Origin: Bryobacterales bacterium
Lineage (GTDB): Bacteria > Acidobacteriota > Terriglobia > Bryobacterales > Bryobacteraceae
DNA length: 10,263 bases
Assembly (NCBI GenBank): GCA_016880505.1
Contig: JAEHDI010000033.1
Location: 1-10,263, forward strand
Reading direction: 5' to 3'
Position 1 is the first letter of the stretch; each line of letters opens with the position of its first letter. The translations under genes and the position numbers were made by a program. The notes beneath the pieces were generated by a model, which saw only the letters and a program-made list of their open reading frames with translations, was not told where the DNA came from and ran no database searches. This document shows, in pieces, positions 1-6,852 of the stretch.

Positions 1-577
1 CGGCGGCGGTGATCTCGATGTCGGTGGCGGCGCGCAGGCGTCGGAACCAGTCGAGGTCAGTGCCCTGTAGCATTCCTTCCTTGTCTACGTACGTACACAG
101 GAAGCCGCCGCAGAAGGGCTCCAGCCGATGGATGACCTCCTCGGCCGTCAGTGATAGCGACTCCCGCCAGCCCTTCACCACGATCCGGCCTCCCTTGGAA
201 TCGAGGGCGATCACTAGCCGCTCTTTGCCGATCACGGCGGCAACCGAACCAAGGAACGGCTCATTGACGCCGTCAGCGGTGAATGCGGAGGTGCCGACGA
301 TCACTTTGCGCGCGCCCTGTTCGACGAGTTTCACGGCACGCTCCGCAGTTCGGACGCCTCCGCCGATGCGAGTTGCCGCGCGGGAGGCGAGGAACTCGAC
401 AATGGCGTCGTTCGAGCCTTTGCCGATGGCGGCGTCGAGGTCGATGACCTGAATCTCAGGGAAGCCCGAGAACCGGTCCAGCATCTCCTGCGGAGTGCCG
501 CCCTCTAAAGCTTTGTCGCGGCCCTGGACGAGCTGGACCACCTTGCCGTCCATCAGATCGATGCACGGAATGATCAC
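1..577 (-). CDS. hisA: HisA, ProFAR isomerase (partial, C-terminus outside window)
   Basis: Phosphoribosylformimino-5-aminoimidazole carboxamide ribotide isomerase, the Amadori isomerase that feeds HisF/HisH in cytoplasmic histidine synthesis. Reading the minus strand from 577 gives MIIPCIDLMDGKVVQLVQG, the usual HisA opening, with catalytic Asp7. The second half-barrel shows IALDSKGGRIVVKGW with Asp126 as the expected second acid, and a CTYVDKEGMLQGTD segment near residues 161-174. 192 codons are present; HisA proteins are about 240-250 residues, so about 50 C-terminal residues lie beyond base 1. The start is GTG at 575-577, overlapping the hisF stop TGA (574-576) in a GTGA junction, with GGTGAGG a few bases upstream. 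An internal ATG at 551-553 would remove the catalytic IPCID strand and is rejected. HisA lies downstream of hisF here, the reverse of the common hisB-H-A-F order. Confidence 0.97.
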   Translation of the reverse strand, partial: MIIPCIDLMDGKVVQLVQGRDKALEGGTPQEMLDRFSGFPEIQVIDLDAAIGKGSNDAIVEFLASRAATRIGGGVRTAERAVKLVEQGARKVIVGTSAFTADGVNEPFLGSVAAVIGKERLVIALDSKGGRIVVKGWRESLSLTAEEVIHRLEPFCGGFLCTYVDKEGMLQGTDLDWFRRLRAATDIEITAA

Positions 578-1335
578 GAGCGCCTCACCGGGACGCAGTG
601 CCGCTCCAGGTGCTGCTTCAGGTCGTCCACCGTGTATGTTCCGTAGTGGAAAATCGAGGCGGCCAACGCGGCATCGGCCTCACCTTCCGTGAGCACGCGG
701 ACAAAGTCATCGGGCCCCCCGGCACCGCCCGAAGCGATCACCGGGATATGCGTCGCCCGGGAAGCGGCCCGTGTCAGTTCGCAGTCAAAACCCTGCTGCA
801 CGCCATCGGTATCCATTGAAGTGAGCAGAATTTCTCCGGCGCCGAGCGCCTCGCCGCGGGCGGCCCACTCGATGGCATCGAGTCCCTCGTCAACGCGGCC
901 TCCGCGGGTGTAGACATTCCAAGCGCCCTGTGCCCGCCGCTTCGCATCGATCGCAAGTACCACCGCCTGCGAGCCGAACTCACGGCTCAGTTCGGTGAGT
1001 AACTCGGGGCGACGGACTGCGGCTGTATTCACACTCACCTTGTCGGCGCCGGCTTTTAGGATTTTCCGGGCGTCGCCGACCGATCGGATACCGCCCCCGA
1101 CGGTGAGCGGGATGAACACTTTGCGAGCGGTGCGAGCGACGACGTCGACCATCGTTTCGCGCTCATCGCTTGATGCCGTGATGTCGAGAAAGACAAGCTC
1201 GTCGGCGCCCTGCTGGTTGTAACGGTCCGCCAGTTCCACTGGATCGCCGGCGTCCCGGAGGTTCACGAAATTGACTCCCTTAACGACGCGGCCGGCGGTG
1301 ACGTCCAGGCACGGAATAATGCGTTTGGCGAGCAT
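574..1335 (-). CDS. hisF: HisF, imidazole glycerol phosphate synthase cyclase subunit
   Basis: Cyclase subunit of IGP synthase. It uses ammonia channelled from HisH to convert PRFAR into imidazole glycerol phosphate and AICAR. The product is 253 residues, the normal size. It starts MLAKRIIPCLDV and carries both catalytic aspartates at the canonical positions: Asp11 in IPCLDV and Asp130 in VLAID. The phosphate-binding loops TVGGGIRS (about 78-85) and ASGGAGG are intact. The frame is open up to an earlier ATG at 1353, but that would add six residues inside hisH. ATG 1335 is chosen because it gives the family start and leaves a GGAG about 10 bases upstream. Only four bases separate it from the hisH stop (TAA, 1340-1342). 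Its own stop TGA overlaps the GTG of hisA. Confidence 0.97.
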   Translation of the reverse strand: MLAKRIIPCLDVTAGRVVKGVNFVNLRDAGDPVELADRYNQQGADELVFLDITASSDERETMVDVVARTARKVFIPLTVGGGIRSVGDARKILKAGADKVSVNTAAVRRPELLTELSREFGSQAVVLAIDAKRRAQGAWNVYTRGGRVDEGLDAIEWAARGEALGAGEILLTSMDTDGVQQGFDCELTRAASRATHIPVIASGGAGGPDDFVRVLTEGEADAALAASIFHYGTYTVDDLKQHLERHCVPVRRS

Positions 1336-1339
1336 CGTC

Positions 1340-1936
1340 TTACAACTCCACAAAGTTCTTCATGATCTTCAGCCCGAGCGGTCCGGACTTCTCAGGGTGG
1401 AACTGAACGCCGAACAGGTTGGCGCTTTCGAGGACCGCGGTATATCGTATGTCCGTGTAGGAACAGGCGGCGGCGCTCTCCGGCACGACGGGTGCGTAGT
1501 AGCTGTGGGCGAAGTAAACGTACGGTTTGGGACCGATGCCGGCCAACAGGCGTGACTCCCGGACCGGGACGAGATCGTTCCAGCCCATATGAGGCACCCG
1601 GGCGTTCTCCGGAAAACGCCGGACCATGCCTGGGACGATACCGAAGCCCTGCAACCCGGGCTCCTCCTCGCTTCCGGCAAATAGCGCCTGCAAGCCCAGA
1701 CAGATTCCGAGAAACGGGATACCGGCTCCGATGCGCTCCAGGAACTTTCCGCGCACCTGCATGTCGTCAAGCGCCCGAAGCATCTGGCCGAAATGGCCGA
1801 CGCCCGGAAGGATCATTTTCGACGCCCGGTCGAGCCCGGACGCGTCGCGCACCAGCGTGTAGGCTGCGCCGATCTCCGCCAGCGTGTTTTCGACCGATCG
1901 CAGATTGCCGGCCCCGTAGTCGAAGATTGCGATCAC
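1340..1936 (-). CDS. hisH: HisH, imidazole glycerol phosphate synthase glutamine amidotransferase subunit
   Basis: Class I glutamine amidotransferase that hydrolyses glutamine and passes ammonia to HisF in the HisHF heterodimer. It has 198 residues, typical for HisH. The triad is visible: nucleophile Cys79 in GICLGLQ, His180 and Glu182 in FHPEKSG. The N-terminus IAIFDYGAGNLRSV and the oxyanion-strand region ILPGVGHFG (42-50) fit the family. PHMGWN (115-120) is the usual HisH interface motif. The start is GTG at 1934-1936, whose last two bases belong to the hisB stop TGA (1933-1935): a GTGA overlap. Upstream AAGGGG is a modest ribosome site. Its stop lies four bases before hisF, as expected for partners made in equal amounts. 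Confidence 0.97.
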   Translation of the reverse strand: MIAIFDYGAGNLRSVENTLAEIGAAYTLVRDASGLDRASKMILPGVGHFGQMLRALDDMQVRGKFLERIGAGIPFLGICLGLQALFAGSEEEPGLQGFGIVPGMVRRFPENARVPHMGWNDLVPVRESRLLAGIGPKPYVYFAHSYYAPVVPESAAACSYTDIRYTAVLESANLFGVQFHPEKSGPLGLKIMKNFVEL

Positions 1937-2520
1937 AAAAGCCCCTTCGTCGACGGCAACTCGCCGCGCAGCCGCTTATCCTTGGAGCAGGCGAACTTCA
2001 TGGCGCGCGCGAAACACTTGAAGATCGCTTCGACTTTGTGGTGATTCGACCGGCCGTAGAGGACTTTCACATGGAGGTTGGCGCCCGCCTGATTGGCGAA
2101 GCCACCGAAGAAGTCCTCGAGCAATTCTGTCTGAAGGTCACCCACGAGCCGGACCTTCACCATATCCTTATAAACGAGCGCCGGCCGGCCGCCGAGGTCC
2201 ACGGCAACGACCGCCAGTGTTTCGTCCATCGGCATGACAAAGTAGCCGGCGCGGTTGACGCCGCGCCTGTCGCCGAGCGCCTGGCTGAACAACTGGCCGA
2301 GCACGATGCCCACATCTTCGACCGTATGGTGCTGGTCGACGTCGAGGTCACCCGCGGCGCGAAGCTTCAGGTCAAAGCCGCCGTGTTTGGCGAACAACTC
2401 CAGCATGTGGTCGAGAAATCGGACCCCCGTGTCGACCTCGTACCGGCCTCGTCCCTCAATTTTCAGGCTGCCGCGGATCTGTGTTTCGCGGGTGATGCGT
2501 TCGACGGTAGCGGATCTCAC
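1933..2520 (-). CDS. hisB: HisB, imidazoleglycerol-phosphate dehydratase (monofunctional)
   Basis: Removes water from imidazole glycerol phosphate to give imidazole acetol phosphate. In known family members this is a manganese enzyme that forms a 24-mer. 195 residues, the size of stand-alone IGPD with no fused phosphatase. The family motifs are all visible: FLDHML (35-40), DQHHTVEDVG (62-71), HHKVEA (160-165, followed by IFKCFARAM) and the C-terminal tail PSTKGLL. The start is GTG at 2518-2520, overlapping the stop of the upstream HAD gene in GTGA. A GGAGAG lies about 8 bases upstream. The enterobacterial HisB has an N-terminal histidinol-phosphatase domain; here that activity is absent from the protein, and a separate HAD gene sits directly in front. 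Confidence 0.97.
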   Translation of the reverse strand: MRSATVERITRETQIRGSLKIEGRGRYEVDTGVRFLDHMLELFAKHGGFDLKLRAAGDLDVDQHHTVEDVGIVLGQLFSQALGDRRGVNRAGYFVMPMDETLAVVAVDLGGRPALVYKDMVKVRLVGDLQTELLEDFFGGFANQAGANLHVKVLYGRSNHHKVEAIFKCFARAMKFACSKDKRLRGELPSTKGLL

Positions 2521-3194
2521 AGCACGCTCTCCAGATCGTTGATGTCGTTCAACACCGCAACGGCGTTTTCGGCCTCAAGCAGCGTTACGAGCCTCTCGCG
2601 GCGGGGGTTGTCTGGCGAAGCGATTCCGATGAACGGGACGCCGGCCGCCCGTGCGCTGCGCGCATCATCGACGGTATCGCCGACATACCGGAGCCTCGCG
2701 CCGCCGGTGATGTCCGAGATTTTTAGCAGGCCTTCGGGGGCGGGCTTGCCATGGACCACGTCGTCTGTGCCGACGACAGGATCGAACGGCAGCGTTTTCG
2801 CGAAACGGTCCAGTGTGACTTGCGCCTCGTCTCGCAACCTGCCCGTAAAGATGGCCAGGCGGTAACGCGCACCAAGCCGCTCGAGCAATCCGGGCTTCGC
2901 GATCCATCGTTCCTGGAAGATCAATCCGTCCTTTCCATCTCCAAAAAAGAAAGTCTGGAATTGAGTGACCACGGTATCGTAATCCACTTCCACGCCATAA
3001 TCGCGGATGATCTTGTGGGAGAGAGCCCAGTCGTTGTTCCAGCCGCCGGCGTTCTTCAAGTCCTGAATGAACTCGTGGCTGACCTCGCGGTCCGTGAAGT
3101 ACTGCACGGTACGGCGGATGGTCTCCCTGTAGGACGCCGTCACGTCGACCAGCACGCCGTCCATGTCGAAGATAAGCACTTCGCCGGGCATCAC
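2517..3194 (-). CDS. HAD-superfamily subfamily IA phosphatase, candidate histidinol-phosphate phosphatase
   Basis: HAD hydrolase of 225 residues (224 if ATG 3191 is used). All four HAD motifs are present: motif I DMDGVLVD with Asp10 and Asp12, motif II IFTGR with Thr117, motif III HGKPAP with Lys150, motif IV GDTVDD (172-177). A helical cap lies between motifs I and II, placing it in subfamily IA. It does not resemble the HisB N-terminal phosphatase (subfamily III, DRDGT with a zinc loop), nor the PHP or inositol-monophosphatase types. From memory, a HAD-IA clade (TIGR01548) with similar motifs has been mislabelled as IGP dehydratase in cyanobacteria and an oomycete. Its position between hisC and hisB, exactly where histidinol phosphate must be dephosphorylated, suggests a HolPase; this is inference. 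GTG 3194 makes a GTGA overlap with the hisC stop, while ATG 3191 makes TGATG. GAGGAG upstream suits either (spacing 5 or 8). Confidence 0.9.
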   Translation of the reverse strand: MMPGEVLIFDMDGVLVDVTASYRETIRRTVQYFTDREVSHEFIQDLKNAGGWNNDWALSHKIIRDYGVEVDYDTVVTQFQTFFFGDGKDGLIFQERWIAKPGLLERLGARYRLAIFTGRLRDEAQVTLDRFAKTLPFDPVVGTDDVVHGKPAPEGLLKISDITGGARLRYVGDTVDDARSARAAGVPFIGIASPDNPRRERLVTLLEAENAVAVLNDINDLESVL

Positions 3195-4267
3195 CAGATC
3201 TCCTCAAGGGCTGCCAGGAAGCGGCGAGTCTGCTCGCGGGTGCCGACGGTCACGCGAACGCACCCGGGAAGTTCGTAGCTGCGGTCACGAATGAGAACCC
3301 CCATTTCACGCAGCCGGTCGCGAATTTCGATCGCCCGGTCGCCCGCGCGGAAAAGCACGAAGTTCGCCTCACTGCGGAAGTAGGGAATAGCGAGCCGTTC
3401 GAAGGCGTCGTACAACAGATCCCGGGAGGAGATCGCCTCGGAGACGTAGTTCGAAATGTACTCGGTGTCCCGCACGGCCTCTCGCGCGGCGAGCGCCGCC
3501 AACATGTTCACGCTGTACGGCGACTGGGCTTTGTGAAGGTAGTTGATATTGACCTCCTGCGAGAAGACGCAACCCAGCCGCATTGCGGCCATACCGTAGA
3601 CCTTCGAGAACGTCCGGCTCACCAACAGGTTCGGGAAACGGCTGACCATTCCGAGCGCGGTGACTCCGCAGAACTCGTAGTAGGCTTCGTCGATCAGCAC
3701 GGCGGCGCCGGGGGCTTTTTCGAGGATCTGCATGATTCCGTCGAGCGAGAGCCCGGTTCCGGTCGGGTTGTTCGGGTTGGCGATCAGCACGGCTCGGGTG
3801 GATGACTGTATCGCAGCGAGCAATTCCGAAAGCGGGAACGCAAGGTCTTCGGGGCGGTAGTCCACCTCGCGGATCGACGCTCCGGCCACCTCCGCATAGA
3901 ACCGGTACATGGCGTAGGAAGGCCTCAACAAGAGCACGTCGTCGCCATCGTCCACGTAGGTGTTTACGATCACCTGGATCGCTTCGTCCGTGCCGTTCGT
4001 CAGAAGAAGCTGGTTTTCAGCCACACCGAAGAAACCGGCCAAGTCCTTCTTCGCTTCGACGTACTCGGGATAGACGGCGAGCTGATCCTCGGTCAGCTTC
4101 TGTTTGAGGAATTCGATCACCCGGGGTGAACAGCCCAGGGTGTTTTCGTTGAAGTCGAGGCGCAGTTTGCCGGCCCGGCCTCCAGTGGGCGGCGAATACG
4201 GAGCCATCCGCAACACCGCTTCACGGGGCCGAAGAACACCGGCGGGAATCTCGAGACGATCAGCCAC
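3191..4267 (-). CDS. hisC: HisC, histidinol-phosphate aminotransferase
   Basis: PLP-dependent fold-type I aminotransferase that converts imidazole acetol phosphate and glutamate to histidinol phosphate. 358 residues, normal length. The N-terminal substrate lid LDFNENTLGCSP (38-48), NPNNPTG (164-170), the cofactor aspartate and tyrosine in DEAYYEF (193-199) and the Schiff-base lysine Lys222 in SRTFSKVYGMAAMRLG are all intact. The C-terminal R-V-T-V-G-T-R segment binds the substrate carboxylate. The start is GTG at 4265-4267, overlapping the hisD stop (TGA, 4260-4262) by eight bases. It is supported by a strong GGTGGAGG ribosome site nine bases upstream, inside hisD. It is followed without a gap by the HAD phosphatase gene, so the products for two consecutive steps would be translated in sequence. 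Confidence 0.97.
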   Translation of the reverse strand: MADRLEIPAGVLRPREAVLRMAPYSPPTGGRAGKLRLDFNENTLGCSPRVIEFLKQKLTEDQLAVYPEYVEAKKDLAGFFGVAENQLLLTNGTDEAIQVIVNTYVDDGDDVLLLRPSYAMYRFYAEVAGASIREVDYRPEDLAFPLSELLAAIQSSTRAVLIANPNNPTGTGLSLDGIMQILEKAPGAAVLIDEAYYEFCGVTALGMVSRFPNLLVSRTFSKVYGMAAMRLGCVFSQEVNINYLHKAQSPYSVNMLAALAAREAVRDTEYISNYVSEAISSRDLLYDAFERLAIPYFRSEANFVLFRAGDRAIEIRDRLREMGVLIRDRSYELPGCVRVTVGTREQTRRFLAALEEIW

Positions 4268-5510
4268 GGATACGTACCTCCACCGAGCGCGCGTGCGCCT
4301 CGAGTCCCTCGGCTCGCGCCAGTGTTGTGATGGCTGGAGCTAGCTTGCGCAGGGAAGCCACGCCCAGTTCCTGCACCGAGATCACCTTCACGAAATCGGC
4401 GGCCGAAAGGCCGGCGCGCACGCGGGCAGCACCGGAAGTCGGCAGCACGTGATTCGGTCCGGATGCGTAGTCGCCGGCGGCCTCCGGGCTGTGCGGTCCC
4501 ACGAAGACGCTGCCGGCGCTTGTGACGAACTTGAGCAGAGAGGCGTCCGGGATGCTCAGGTGTTCCGGCGCGAAGCGGTTGGAGATCTCCATCGCGCGTT
4601 CGACCGACTTTACGAGGATCATCACGCTGTTCTTTTCGATGGCCACGCGCGCCGTCGGGGCAGTCGGCAGGTCGGCCAGTTGCCGGTCCACTTCACGCGC
4701 CACGGCGGCCGCTAGCCGCTTCGACGTAGTGACGAGAATTGCCGAGGCGTCTGTGTCATGTTCCGCCTGGGCCAGCATGTCGGCGGCGATGACACGGGGA
4801 TCTCCGTCCGCTGCGACGATCAGTATTTCGGTGGGACCGGCGATGAAGTCGATGCCGACTTCTCCGGCAAGAAGCTTCTTAGCTGCAGCCACGTAGATAT
4901 TGCCCGGTCCAACGATGCGGTCCACTTTCGGCACCGTCTCGGTACCGAAGGCAAATGCCGCGATGGCGTGAGCCCCGCCCATCCGGTAGACGCCACTTAC
5001 TTTGAGGAATCGGGCAACGCCGAGGATTTCCGGCGACGGCCGCGGCGAAGCCACCCAGCAACGCGGCACGCCGGCGACCTGCGCCGGGATGACGGTCATC
5101 AGCAGTGTTGAGGGCAGGGGATAACGTCCCGAGGGAACATACGCGGCCATGGCGTCGAGAGGCCGCACGATTTGTCCGGTTCGATGGCCGTCGCGCGAAC
5201 GTACGGTCTTCGCCACCGGCAGTTGCATCCGTGCGAAGTCGCGAATGTTGCGGGCGGCGGTGCGAACCGCGCTGCGGAATGCGGGTGTTACCCCCCTGTA
5301 GGCCGCCTCAGTCTCACTCGCCGGCACCTCCACGGACTTCCGTCCGCGCTCCAGTCCGTCGAACTGCCGCACGTACTTGAGAAGCGCCCGATCACCGTAC
5401 TTGCGAACGGCCTCCAGCATGGGAGCGACCGTCTGCTCGGCTTCCGTCAGACGCGCCGTCCGCCGTTGAAGGAGCTTGTCTGCCTGTTTGTCGTCTATGA
5501 TCCGAATCAT
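4260..5510 (-). CDS. hisD: HisD, histidinol dehydrogenase
   Basis: Zinc- and NAD-dependent enzyme that oxidises histidinol to histidine in two steps, the last of the pathway. 416 residues, close to the usual 420-440. By family alignment the zinc ligands are Gln248 and His251 (LAQAEHD), Asp347 (AAGDYASGPNHVLPT) and His406 (LEAHARSVEVR). The catalytic Glu316-His317 pair lies in FAPEHLS. The NAD and substrate region YVPSGRYPLPST (124-135) and VGPGNIYV (200-207) are also clear. ATG 5508-5510 is the first start after the hisG stop, leaving a 28-base spacer (5511-5538), one of only two non-overlapping junctions in the operon. The upstream purine signal is weak (GGCAGGCAGG). Its 3' end overlaps hisC and encodes the hisC ribosome site. 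Confidence 0.97.
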   Translation of the reverse strand: MIRIIDDKQADKLLQRRTARLTEAEQTVAPMLEAVRKYGDRALLKYVRQFDGLERGRKSVEVPASETEAAYRGVTPAFRSAVRTAARNIRDFARMQLPVAKTVRSRDGHRTGQIVRPLDAMAAYVPSGRYPLPSTLLMTVIPAQVAGVPRCWVASPRPSPEILGVARFLKVSGVYRMGGAHAIAAFAFGTETVPKVDRIVGPGNIYVAAAKKLLAGEVGIDFIAGPTEILIVAADGDPRVIAADMLAQAEHDTDASAILVTTSKRLAAAVAREVDRQLADLPTAPTARVAIEKNSVMILVKSVERAMEISNRFAPEHLSIPDASLLKFVTSAGSVFVGPHSPEAAGDYASGPNHVLPTSGAARVRAGLSAADFVKVISVQELGVASLRKLAPAITTLARAEGLEAHARSVEVRIRG

Positions 5511-5538
5511 TGGCGCCTGCCTGCCGCTGCGCCCGCGG

Positions 5539-6408
5539 CTACATCACGATCTTGTTCAACGGATACTCCACGATGCCCTGCGCGCCGGCCTCCTTCAGCC
5601 GCGGGATGATTGAGCGCACGGTCGATTCGTCGAGGATGGTATTCACGGCCAGCCATTCCTCGTCGCTCAGGTGCGAGATTGTCGGCCGCTTGAGCGCCGG
5701 AAGGACGGCGAGCACGGCGTCGAGGTTCTTACGCTCAACGTTGAGCATCAGGCCGACCTTGCCGAGGGCGTTGATCGCACCTTCCAGAAGCATTCGGATG
5801 TCCTCGAGTTTCCGGCGCTTCCACTCGTCGTGCCAGGAATCGAGATTGGCGATGAGCTGGGTGTTCGATTCGAGTACTGTCTCGATGATTCTCAGCTTGT
5901 TTGCCCGCAGCGAGGAGCCCGTCTCGGTGACCTCGACAATCGCGTCGGCGAGCACCGGCGGCTTCACCTCCGTGGCGCCCCAGCTAAACTCGACCTTTGC
6001 GGTCACACCGTGGGCGGCGAGATAGCATCGCGTGGCGTTGACGAGCTCGGTGGCGATGATCTTGCCTTCCAGATCCTTCACGCTGTGAAACGACGAGGAC
6101 TCCGGCACGGCGAGCACCCACCGCACCTTGCCGAAGCTCTGCTTGGCGTAGATGAGGTCGGCGACCGTCTCGACTTTCGCCTCAGTCTCCATGACCCAGT
6201 CGTGACCGGTGAGGCCGGCGTCGAGCACGCCGTCTTCAACGTAACGCGCCATCTCCTGCGCCCGGATGAGCATACACTCGATTTCCGGATCGTCGATGGC
6301 CGGAAAATACGACCGGCTGCTGGTGGTGATGCTGAAGCCCGCTCGCCGGAACAGGTCTATGGTGGCGCTCTCCAGGCTGCCTTTGGGGATGCCGAGTTTC
6401 AGTTTCAC
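5539..6408 (-). CDS. hisG: HisG, ATP phosphoribosyltransferase (long form)
   Basis: Catalyses the first committed step, joining ATP and PRPP. 289 residues. The N-terminal catalytic pair of domains begins KLKLGIPKGSLE. The PRPP-binding loop is DAIVEVTETGSSL (155-167). The C-terminal stretch from about residue 215 (LNVERKNLDAVLAVLPAL ... EYPLNKIV) is the regulatory ACT-like domain found only in the long, HisZ-independent form, so allosteric inhibition by histidine is expected. The frame stays open upstream to an ATG at 6465, but that lies inside hisI. The GTG at 6406-6408 gives the family start, overlaps the hisI stop in GTGA, and has GGAGGTGG six bases before it. That ribosome site is encoded by the last glycine codons of hisI. 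Confidence 0.97.
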   Translation of the reverse strand: MKLKLGIPKGSLESATIDLFRRAGFSITTSSRSYFPAIDDPEIECMLIRAQEMARYVEDGVLDAGLTGHDWVMETEAKVETVADLIYAKQSFGKVRWVLAVPESSSFHSVKDLEGKIIATELVNATRCYLAAHGVTAKVEFSWGATEVKPPVLADAIVEVTETGSSLRANKLRIIETVLESNTQLIANLDSWHDEWKRRKLEDIRMLLEGAINALGKVGLMLNVERKNLDAVLAVLPALKRPTISHLSDEEWLAVNTILDESTVRSIIPRLKEAGAQGIVEYPLNKIVM

Positions 6409-6785
6409 TGGCCACCTCCATAGACCTGCTTCGGGTCGTAAACCGGCGGCTCGGATTCCATCCACTGGCCGTCTCGGAGCGTCCGGTAGAAGCAGCTCTG
6501 GTAGCCGTTGTGGCAGACTCCGGGTCCGAGGGCCTCCACCTTTACCAACAGGGCGTCCTGATCGCAGTCAGTCGAAATCTCTTTAACGATGAGGCGGTGT
6601 CCCGAGGTTTCTCCCTTGAGCCACAGCTTATTCCGGGAGCGACTGTAGAAGGTCGCGAAGCCCGTTTCCACGGTCTTCCGGAAGGCTTCTTCGTTCATAA
6701 ACCCGAGCATGAGGACCCGCCCCGTGGTGTGGTCCTGAATCACGGCCGGCGCCAGCCCGCCGAGCTTGTTGAAGTCTAGGTTCAT
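6405..6785 (-). CDS. hisI: HisI, phosphoribosyl-AMP cyclohydrolase (monofunctional)
   Basis: Opens the adenine ring of PR-AMP, the third pathway step; a zinc- and magnesium-dependent cytoplasmic enzyme. 126 residues, the size of the cyclohydrolase domain alone. The magnesium site is STDCDQDALL (71-80, Asp73/75/77). The zinc cysteines are Cys74, Cys91 and Cys98 (GPGVCHNGYQSCFYR). SRSRNKLWLKGETSGH (48-63) is the family signature. There is no C-terminal HisE pyrophosphatase domain: the protein stops after VYGGGQ. First structural gene of the operon, starting 12 bases after the U-tract of the leader terminator. No Shine-Dalgarno lies at normal distance; the only GGAGG is in the terminator loop, about 28 bases upstream. 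The start is nonetheless well supported by the N-terminus LDFNKLGGLAPAV. Confidence 0.97.
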   Translation of the reverse strand: MNLDFNKLGGLAPAVIQDHTTGRVLMLGFMNEEAFRKTVETGFATFYSRSRNKLWLKGETSGHRLIVKEISTDCDQDALLVKVEALGPGVCHNGYQSCFYRTLRDGQWMESEPPVYDPKQVYGGGQ

Positions 6786-6797
6786 ACCGGCACTAAC

Positions 6798-6827
6798 AAA
6801 AAAGCCCGCCTGACCTCCGGCGGGCTT
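6798..6827 (-). terminator. Intrinsic terminator of the his leader (segments 3:4 of the attenuator)
   Basis: On the minus strand the RNA reads AAGCCCGCC (6827-6819), an 8-base loop GGAGGUCA, then GGCGGGCUU and a run of six U (6803-6798). The seven-pair GC core is perfect and extends by two A-U pairs. On the plus strand the hairpin is followed only by TTCCTTTCG, so its orientation matches the his operon. It lies between the His-rich leader frame and hisI, so it would end transcription before the first structural gene unless it is disrupted. The loop contains GGAGG, the only Shine-Dalgarno-like sequence upstream of hisI. Confidence 0.9.
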
Positions 6828-6852
6828 CCTTTCGTTTTCGTTCCGAATTTGC

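Noticed and set aside
1492..2865. A 457-codon open frame on the plus strand antisense to hisH, hisB and the HAD gene
   Set aside because: It is a product of GC-rich codon bias opposite three well-supported genes; its translation is rich in Arg, Pro and Ser and shows no domain.
6409..6465. Longer HisG starting at ATG 6465 inside hisI
   Set aside because: The added residues do not resemble HisG, and GTG 6408 has a strong ribosome site and the family N-terminus.
6802..6840. Hairpin at 6802-6827 as a plus-strand terminator
   Set aside because: On the plus strand the following bases are TTCCTTTCG without a clean T-run, and no plus-strand gene lies upstream; the minus-strand U6 fits much better.
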